Shown here piece by piece: positions 1 to 5,045 of a DNA stretch of 6,049 bases. Within the stretch, counting starts at the first letter, position 1; each line of letters starts with the position of its first letter. Made by a program: the position numbers and the translations under genes. The notes beneath the pieces are model-generated. The model was given only the letters and a program-made list of their open reading frames with translations. It was not told the origin of the DNA and ran no database searches. The DNA comes from Fidelibacterota bacterium (GTDB lineage: Bacteria; Marinisomatota; Marinisomatia; Marinisomatales; S15-B10): positions 14,742-20,790 of the forward strand of contig PAYY01000009.1 in the NCBI GenBank assembly GCA_002715465.1, in the 5' to 3' direction.

Positions 1-1
1 A

Positions 2-253
2 GCTATGTGGGTTGGTTTTGCTTCTACCATTAATCATTCACTTGGTTGGGTACATGGCCGATATTTAATTGCTATTATGTTGGGAGTAATATTTGGGCCC
101 TTGTCCTATATATTAGGCGTAAAACTGCAGGCACTGACATTCAATTATAGTGTAATAGCGAGTTCAATTATTTTGTCTATAGTTTGGGGTGCAGCTATTC
201 CACTTATGTACTTGTTATCAAATAAACTAGGATTGTCATCTAGTAATAAATAA
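2..253 (+). CDS. DUF2878-like integral membrane protein, C-terminal part (5' end outside window)
   Basis: This is the C-terminal 83 residues of a hydrophobic protein whose reading frame is open to the left edge, so the gene begins upstream. The ATG at position 5 is probably internal. The motif WVGFASTINHSLGWVHGR, followed by two or three membrane segments (roughly IAIMLGVIFGPLSYILG and SVIASSIILSIVWGAAIPLMYLL) and a short polar tail, fits the end of DUF2878 proteins, which are about 160-170 residues long in the examples I recall. Their function is unknown to me; they are small inner-membrane proteins that often sit near cyclopropane-fatty-acid-synthase-like genes. The stop codon shares one base with an ATG (TAATG, 251-255), so the next gene is probably translationally coupled. 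The family assignment rests on motif recall, without alignment. Confidence 0.72.
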   Translation, partial: AMWVGFASTINHSLGWVHGRYLIAIMLGVIFGPLSYILGVKLQALTFNYSVIASSIILSIVWGAAIPLMYLLSNKLGLSSSNK

Positions 254-254
254 T

Positions 255-260
255 GGTGAT
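255..260 (+). promoter_or_regulatory. Shine-Dalgarno-like site GGTGAT for the START-domain gene
   Basis: GGTGAT matches the 3' part of the canonical extended ribosome-binding sequence (AGGAGGTGAT) and lies 4 bases before the ATG at 265. It favours 265 over the ATG at 253 as the main start. It is the clearest ribosome-binding site in the window; most other genes here have none that is obvious. Confidence 0.4.
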
Positions 261-264
261 TAAC

Positions 265-936
265 ATGTTCAATAGAATACTGTCAGTGCTTTTTATCTTC
301 TATTGTTCAGTAACATTTGGCCAATCCACAATACAAGAACTATTTAATAATCAAGGTTGGGAATTAATTGATAAGTATGACAATGGAAGCGAGATTTCGG
401 TAAAATCCTTAAAGGGTAAACATCTTGAGGCCGTTATGATTTCTAATACAGTTCCTTTTGATGCAAAAACTGTATTAGAAGTTGTATACGATGTTGATAA
501 TTATGATGAAATTTTTTTGAGTTCCAAGCAAGTGTCAACAACGGTTCTTAAGTCAACACCTAGATTTACTGATGCCTATCAGCATTTGCCGGTTCCTATT
601 CCTTTCTTAAGTGACCGTCATTATATCTTCAGGATGGATTATATTAAAGATAACCGCGTTACTTGGACGTTATTATCGTATGAAAATGACTATAAATCAT
701 TTCTTAAGGAAAGAGACATAGAATTTAATAAACCAGTGTATCTTGTTTCTGGACATGGGATATGGGATGCTATAAATAATGGTAATAAATCCTGTCGATT
801 GTCATACAGAGTCTACATGGATTCTGGTGGAAACCTTCCAGGCTTTCTAATTGAGTGGATTAATAGGAAAGCATTAGCAAATATTTTTCAAGATGTTATT
901 GTAGCAGCTTCATCACGAACCTCTCAATTAAACTAG
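265..936 (+). CDS. Exported START/SRPBCC-fold putative lipid-binding protein
   Basis: The protein is about 223 residues. It has an N-terminal signal peptide (FNRILSVLFIFYCSVTFG, probable cleavage after about residue 19), placing it in the periplasm. The rest fits a START-domain protein: VVYDVDNYDEIF near residues 73-84, then PVPIPFLSDRHYIFRMDYI near 109-127 and WTLLS near 134-138, the alternating strands expected for a helix-grip hydrophobic cavity. The family binds lipids or other hydrophobic ligands; the ligand here is unknown. Two starts are possible. The ATG at 253 overlaps the previous stop. The ATG at 265 lies 4 bases after GGTGAT (255-260), which matches part of the extended Shine-Dalgarno sequence, and puts the signal peptide at the extreme N-terminus. 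I prefer 265. Its place among lipid-modification genes supports a role in lipid binding or transfer, but that is inference. Confidence 0.78.
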   Translation: MFNRILSVLFIFYCSVTFGQSTIQELFNNQGWELIDKYDNGSEISVKSLKGKHLEAVMISNTVPFDAKTVLEVVYDVDNYDEIFLSSKQVSTTVLKSTPRFTDAYQHLPVPIPFLSDRHYIFRMDYIKDNRVTWTLLSYENDYKSFLKERDIEFNKPVYLVSGHGIWDAINNGNKSCRLSYRVYMDSGGNLPGFLIEWINRKALANIFQDVIVAASSRTSQLN

Positions 937-941
937 CAGAA

Positions 942-1841
942 ATGAAAAAACTCATAAAAAATTATTTTACTATCTTAATAATCATAACTACTGCGATTCT
1001 AATTGCCTTAGCAGGATCCCAAATTGAACATAACTATTATGGTTCAATATCACCTTTAGTTTTTTGTATGATAATTAGTTTTGCGATTCATTGGCTTGTT
1101 TTTATTCCTTCCTATATAGCCAGAAGTGAAAAATTTTATGATATTACTGGAACTTTGGCCTATATATCAACGCTAGTTGTTGCTTCTAGTCATATTATAC
1201 TGAATTTAGGGTCTAAGCTAACTGATCGGTCTTTAGTACTTATACTTTTTGTTAGCATATGGTCTTTACGACTTGGTATGTTCCTTTTTTCTAGGATCAT
1301 TAAAGTTGGTGAAGACAAAAGATTTAGAGATATAAAAATTTCTTTCTCTAGTTTTTTAGTAGCTTGGACACTTTCAGGGCTGTGGGTTTTTTTAACATCA
1401 GCAAATGCACTAACGGCCATAATAAATAATCAGCCTTTATCGGGCAATTTGGTTTCTTATTTTGGGATTAGTCTTTGGTTGTCTGGTTTTCTTATTGAGG
1501 TTGTTGCAGACTCACAGAAAAAAAGATTTCGGGCTAATCCAAGAAACCAAGGAGAATTTATTGCTAATGGATTATGGAGTTTTTCAAGGCATCCAAATTA
1601 CTTTGGTGAAATTATTTTGTGGTTTGGAATAGCTCTTATAGCACTTCCCACTCTTTCTGGCTCGCAATTTGCGACCCTAATATCACCACTATTTGTTTTT
1701 TTACTCCTAACTCGAATTAGTGGTATAAACTTACTAGAAACAAAAGCTGATGAAGTCTGGGGGGAACGAAAAGACTACAATGATTATAAGAATAATACAC
1801 CAGAACTAGTTCCATTTATGAAGAAAGTAAAAAAGAGTTGA
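942..1841 (+). CDS. DUF1295 family polytopic membrane protein (steroid 5-alpha-reductase / ICMT-like fold)
   Basis: The protein has 299 residues with about seven or eight hydrophobic segments (for example near 8-26, 34-56, 67-91, 97-115, 133-160, 167-187 and two between 223 and 260), so it lies in the inner membrane. The C-terminal signature SFSRHPNYFGE (213-223) and the tail ending in ETKADEVWGERKDYNDYK...TPELVPF are characteristic of DUF1295. This family is related to 3-oxo-5-alpha-steroid 4-dehydrogenases and isoprenylcysteine carboxyl methyltransferases, which bind NADPH or SAM through this region. The reaction of the bacterial members is not established to my knowledge. A reductase or methyltransferase acting on a membrane-embedded lipid is a reasonable inference given its neighbours. 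The start is an ATG 5 bases after the preceding stop, with no clear ribosome-binding site, suggesting coupling. Its last bases overlap the TTG start of the lipocalin gene. Confidence 0.87.
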   Translation: MKKLIKNYFTILIIITTAILIALAGSQIEHNYYGSISPLVFCMIISFAIHWLVFIPSYIARSEKFYDITGTLAYISTLVVASSHIILNLGSKLTDRSLVLILFVSIWSLRLGMFLFSRIIKVGEDKRFRDIKISFSSFLVAWTLSGLWVFLTSANALTAIINNQPLSGNLVSYFGISLWLSGFLIEVVADSQKKRFRANPRNQGEFIANGLWSFSRHPNYFGEIILWFGIALIALPTLSGSQFATLISPLFVFLLLTRISGINLLETKADEVWGERKDYNDYKNNTPELVPFMKKVKKS

Positions 1842-2359
1842 AAAAGTTATGTATAATATGCGTTTGTTTATTTTTAACAAACTGTAGTTCTAATTCAATG
1901 AATAAACTTCAACCAGTAGAATATGTTGACTTGGATAAATTTATGGGAGATTGGTATGTCATTGCTAACATACCAACTTGGATAGAAAAAGGAGCGCACA
2001 ATGCTTTAGAACAATATTTTTGGAATGATAAAGGCTATATTGATGTCATTTTCAGTTTTAATCAAGACAGTTTTTCAGGAACACCTAAAAAGCTTACACA
2101 AAAGGCATACATTTATAACAAAAAAACAAATGCTGAGTGGCGTATTCAACCGTTTTGGCCATTAAAACTTCCTTATCTTGTAATTGATCTAGATGAGGAA
2201 TACTCATATACAGTGATTGGGTATCCTAGTCGAAAATTTTTGTGGATAATGTCCCGGTCAAAAAGTTTAAATGAAGAAATCTTAAGCAAAATCTATGAAA
2301 AATTAAATGCTCAAGGTTATGACACTAGTTTGATTCAGCAAGTACCCCATTCTGAATAA
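1838..2359 (+). CDS. blc: Blc-type outer-membrane lipocalin (lipoprotein)
   Basis: The product has 173 residues and closely follows the bacterial lipocalin Blc layout: the GxW motif GDWYVIA (37-43), then IEKGAHNALEQY, a central beta-barrel region, the C-terminal FLWIMSRS block (134-141) and a closing helix with GYDTSLIQQV. Blc-type lipocalins are outer-membrane lipoproteins that bind fatty acids or lysophospholipids and are linked to envelope stress. The N-terminus KKLCIICVCLFLTNCSSN is a short lipoprotein signal peptide with acceptor Cys16 and Ser at +2, compatible with outer-membrane sorting. Asn at -1 is unusual, since Gly, Ala or Ser is normal. The start is TTG, overlapping the previous TGA as TTGA. 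The next in-frame ATG is codon 21 and would remove the whole signal, so TTG is the credible start. There is only a weak purine run before it, so translation is probably coupled to the upstream gene. Confidence 0.9.
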   Translation: MKKLCIICVCLFLTNCSSNSMNKLQPVEYVDLDKFMGDWYVIANIPTWIEKGAHNALEQYFWNDKGYIDVIFSFNQDSFSGTPKKLTQKAYIYNKKTNAEWRIQPFWPLKLPYLVIDLDEEYSYTVIGYPSRKFLWIMSRSKSLNEEILSKIYEKLNAQGYDTSLIQQVPHSE

Positions 2360-2371
2360 TTATTGTCCATA

Positions 2372-2971
2372 ATGAATATAATATCAATTACTATAATGTT
2401 TTTTGCTGTCAATATACTTTTTGCTCTTGACAATCAGCGTATTGAAACACCTAAATATAATATGATTTTTAAAACAGGAAGATTTGAAATTCGTTATTAC
2501 GAATCTATGATTCTTGCCACGACTGCTGTTAAAGCTTCATATCGTGAAGCAACATATACGGGGTTCAAAAGAATTGCACAATTTATTTTCGGCAAAAATT
2601 CAGCTAATCTTGCAATAGCTATGACTGCTCCGGTAATGACTACTTTAGAAGAACAAGAACATTATCAATCATATAAAATCTCTTTTGTAATGCCGAAAGA
2701 ATTTACTATTAAGTCACTTCCTAAACCTTTGTCAGAAGATATAGAGGTAAGATCAGAGAATTTAGGATTAACTGCTGTAATTAATTTTGGTGGCTGGGCT
2801 ACAGATAATCGAGTAAAATATCTCACAAGAAAACTAAAAAAGTTCATAGAGACAAAGAACTACAAAATTATAGATCCAGCTATAGTTGCCCAATACAATT
2901 CACCATGGGCAATTCCCCCTTTTCGGCACAATGAGATAATAATAAAAATAAAGGAAAGAAAAGCTAGATAG
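2372..2971 (+). CDS. SOUL family (heme-binding-like) protein with signal peptide
   Basis: The product has 199 residues from the ATG at 2372. A TTG at 2363 in the same frame would add only three residues; neither start has a visible ribosome-binding site. An N-terminal hydrophobic stretch (residues 3-18, possible cleavage after LFA) indicates export to the periplasm. The mature part carries SOUL-family hallmarks: RFEIRYYES (37-45), AMTAPVMT (83-90) and the C-terminal YNSPWAIPPFRHNEI (175-189). Animal members (p22HBP, SOUL) bind heme or tetrapyrroles. The bacterial role is not settled, and I cannot identify a heme ligand from sequence alone. The protein sits directly after an outer-membrane lipocalin gene and before lipid-modifying enzymes, so a small hydrophobe-binding role in the envelope fits. 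The family call is strong; heme binding is not shown. Confidence 0.88.
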   Translation: MNIISITIMFFAVNILFALDNQRIETPKYNMIFKTGRFEIRYYESMILATTAVKASYREATYTGFKRIAQFIFGKNSANLAIAMTAPVMTTLEEQEHYQSYKISFVMPKEFTIKSLPKPLSEDIEVRSENLGLTAVINFGGWATDNRVKYLTRKLKKFIETKNYKIIDPAIVAQYNSPWAIPPFRHNEIIIKIKERKAR

Positions 2972-2977
2972 TATAAT
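2972..2977 (+). promoter_or_regulatory. Possible -10 element (TATAAT) ahead of the FAD-oxidoreductase gene
   Basis: A perfect sigma-70 type TATAAT lies just after the SOUL stop codon, in the only intergenic gap of appreciable size (58 bases). No convincing TTGACA-like element is seen 16-18 bases upstream, where the sequence is an A-rich purine run, and there is no extended -10 TG. In DNA this AT-rich the box could be chance. If real, it would give the FAD/DUF1365/CFA-type genes a separate internal promoter. Confidence 0.22.
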
Positions 2978-3029
2978 GGTTGAGATGTCACATGAAATTA
3001 AAGTCGCAGATTTTGGTTTGTGGTAAACT

Positions 3030-4280
3030 ATGAATATTGCAATAGTAGGCTCTGGCATTTCAGGATTGACTTGTGCATATCTTTTATCAGATGCTCATAA
3101 GATTACGCTTTTTGAGGCCAACAATTATTTGGGTGGACATACCAACACCATTGATATTGAACTTGAAGGATCAACTTACGCTATTGACACAGGTTTCATT
3201 GTATATAATGAAAAAACATACCCTTTATTCAAAAAAATTCTGAGACAATTAAATGTTCAAACTCAATCTTCCAATATGAGTTTCAGTGTTAAATGTGAAA
3301 GAACGGGTCTTGAATATAAACCCACCTCACTTAATTCATTGTTTGGTCAAAGAAAAAATATGCTAAGAACAGAATTTTTTGGAATGTTAAATGGGATTTT
3401 GGAATTTAACAAAGGTGCAAGAAAACTTTTGGATAAAGATGTTGATTCTCAAGAGACAGTTAAACAATTTGTGGATAAGATGAAAATAAATACTATGACG
3501 TTCGAAAAATTTGTTATCCCAATGGCTTCAGCAATTTGGTCAACATCTCCGGATTTAATGAAATCAATTCCTATTGATTATCTTGCCCGTTTTTTCAATA
3601 ATCATGGACTGCTGTCAATAAATAATCATCCCCAATGGAGAGTTATAAAGGGAGGGGCAAGAGAATATATAAAAAAAATGGTTGCTCGTTTCTCTGACAG
3701 CATTAGACTTAATTCAAAAGTGGTGCGAATCACAAGAAAACCTGAAGGAGTAAAATTGAAGACAGGGAATAATGTCACAGCAAACTTTGACGCTGTAATT
3801 CTTGCTTGTCATAGTGATCAAGCATTAGAAATGCTACAAGATCCAACGTCTAAAGAAACAGAAATACTATCTTCTATTCCTTACCAAGAAAATATTGCGT
3901 TGCTTCATACAGACACCTCCGTACTGCCTCTTCGTAAGCGAATTTGGGCGAGTTGGAATAGTAATATTCCGCTAAAAAAAGAAAATAAGGTTTCACTTAC
4001 TTATAACATGAATATGTTACAATCGATTAAATGTCCTGATACAATCTGTGTTAGCTTAAATATGGAGGAGAGAATCAAGCCGGAAAAAGTTCTAAAAAGA
4101 ATAATCTATAATCATCCGGTTTATAATAAAACAACAGTAAATGCACAAAATCGCAAACATGAGATAAATGGTTTAAACAATACATATTATGCTGGAGCTT
4201 ATTGGAAATATGGGTTCCATGAAGATGGTGTCAAGAGTGCACTGGATGTTTGCAGGCGTTTCGGAGTTGAATCGATTTAA
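3030..4280 (+). CDS. FAD-dependent oxidoreductase, COG2907-type flavin amine-oxidase-like protein
   Basis: The protein has 416 residues, the normal full length for this family. The N-terminal dinucleotide-binding fold is intact: IAIVGSGISGLTCAYLL (3-19; GxGxxG at 7-12), Glu29 at the end of the second strand for the FAD ribose, and GGHTNT (35-40). Family-typical blocks follow: AIDTGFIVYNEKTYPLF (51-67), a middle HPQWRVIKGGAREYI block near 200-215, and the C-terminal FAD-closing motif YAGAYWKYGFHEDGVKSAL (387-405). This family is a frequent partner of CFA-synthase-like methyltransferases. In plant cyclopropane synthases a FAD oxidase of this kind is fused N-terminal to the methyltransferase. 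A redox step on a methylated or unsaturated acyl chain, such as desaturation, is the likely role, but the substrate is inferred. No signal peptide is present. The start lacks a clear ribosome-binding site, and the stop overlaps the next ATG (TAATG). Confidence 0.9.
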   Translation: MNIAIVGSGISGLTCAYLLSDAHKITLFEANNYLGGHTNTIDIELEGSTYAIDTGFIVYNEKTYPLFKKILRQLNVQTQSSNMSFSVKCERTGLEYKPTSLNSLFGQRKNMLRTEFFGMLNGILEFNKGARKLLDKDVDSQETVKQFVDKMKINTMTFEKFVIPMASAIWSTSPDLMKSIPIDYLARFFNNHGLLSINNHPQWRVIKGGAREYIKKMVARFSDSIRLNSKVVRITRKPEGVKLKTGNNVTANFDAVILACHSDQALEMLQDPTSKETEILSSIPYQENIALLHTDTSVLPLRKRIWASWNSNIPLKKENKVSLTYNMNMLQSIKCPDTICVSLNMEERIKPEKVLKRIIYNHPVYNKTTVNAQNRKHEINGLNNTYYAGAYWKYGFHEDGVKSALDVCRRFGVESI

Positions 4281-5041
4281 TGAATAGTGCTATCTATACA
4301 GGGGATATTTTTCACCAAAGGTTTCAGCCAATGTCTCATCACTTCAAATACAAAATTTTTATGGCTTATATTGATTTAGATGAGATTGATATATTGCTAC
4401 CCCAATCATTGTTTTGGGGGGTTAATCGTTCTGCCTTGATATCATTTCATAGACAAGATTATCTCTCAGGATCCAAATTAGATCTTAGAGAAGCAGTCCA
4501 AGATCTTGTTTTTAAAAGAATTGGGAAAAAAGTTGAAGGCCCTATAAGACTACTCACGCATCTTCGTTACTTTGGACATTGTTTTAATCCAGCCAGTTTT
4601 TATTATTGTTTTGATAAATCTGGAGAAGAAGTAGAAACAGTTATAGCCGAGGTGACAAATACTCCATGGAAGGAGCGGCACAGTTATGTTATTGAAAGAG
4701 AACCAGATGAAGCTGGATTAAAGAATATAACAAATCAACAACAGAAAGAATTGCATGTCTCTCCTTTTTTTCAAATGGATCATAAGTACAGATTTCTTTT
4801 TTCAGAACCTAAAGAGCGTTTATTGGTTGAAATTAAGAATTTGAAAGGTTCACAAACAATGCATGAGGCTATCTTAAGACTCAGAAAACATGCGTTTAAT
4901 GAAACTCAACTTTTAAAAATTGTTACACAATTCCCCTTTATTACCCTAAGAGTAGTCTCAGCTATTCATTGGCAGGCCGTTAAACTTTGGTTAAAGGGAG
5001 CAACTTTTTATTCTAATCCTGGCAAACCAAAAACCATGTAA
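4280..5041 (+). CDS. DUF1365 (COG3496) family protein
   Basis: The product has 253 residues and starts at an ATG that shares one base with the preceding stop. Conserved DUF1365 blocks appear in order: AIYTGDIFHQRFQP (4-17), RYFGHCFNPASFYYCF (96-111), EVTNTPWKERHSYVI (124-138), HVSPFFQMDHKYRF (159-172) and a C-terminal basic/aromatic segment with AIHWQAVKLWLKGATFYSNP. The His, Asn and Cys residues in the GHCFNP block could be functional, but the biochemical role of the family is not established to my knowledge. It occurs with great regularity between a COG2907 flavoprotein gene and a CFA-synthase-like gene, exactly as here, so it very likely acts on the same lipid substrate or assists those enzymes. 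No signal peptide or clear membrane span is visible. The family assignment is firm; the function is unknown. Confidence 0.9.
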   Translation: MNSAIYTGDIFHQRFQPMSHHFKYKIFMAYIDLDEIDILLPQSLFWGVNRSALISFHRQDYLSGSKLDLREAVQDLVFKRIGKKVEGPIRLLTHLRYFGHCFNPASFYYCFDKSGEEVETVIAEVTNTPWKERHSYVIEREPDEAGLKNITNQQQKELHVSPFFQMDHKYRFLFSEPKERLLVEIKNLKGSQTMHEAILRLRKHAFNETQLLKIVTQFPFITLRVVSAIHWQAVKLWLKGATFYSNPGKPKTM

Positions 5042-5045
5042 AAGC

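Noticed and set aside
253..264. ATG at 253 as the start of the START-domain protein
   Set aside because: It is possible because of the TAATG overlap, but the ATG at 265 has the better ribosome-binding site and a cleaner signal peptide. The difference is only four residues.
1190..1420. Minus-strand open frame of 76 codons
   Set aside because: It lies entirely inside the well-supported DUF1295 gene, has no recognisable domain, and its composition reflects the antisense of a membrane protein gene.
2363..2371. TTG at 2363 as the start of the SOUL protein
   Set aside because: It is in frame but adds only three residues, and an ATG follows at 2372. Neither has a Shine-Dalgarno site, so the ATG is preferred.
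2665..2847. Minus-strand open frame of 60 codons
   Set aside because: It lies within the SOUL gene on the opposite strand, with no motif and no ribosome-binding site; it is a shadow frame.
4400..4419. Hairpin CCCCAA / TTGGGG with an 8-base loop, resembling a terminator stem
   Set aside because: It is inside the DUF1365 coding region, has no following T-run, and the reading frame continues with conserved family motifs, so it is probably a by-product of coding sequence.
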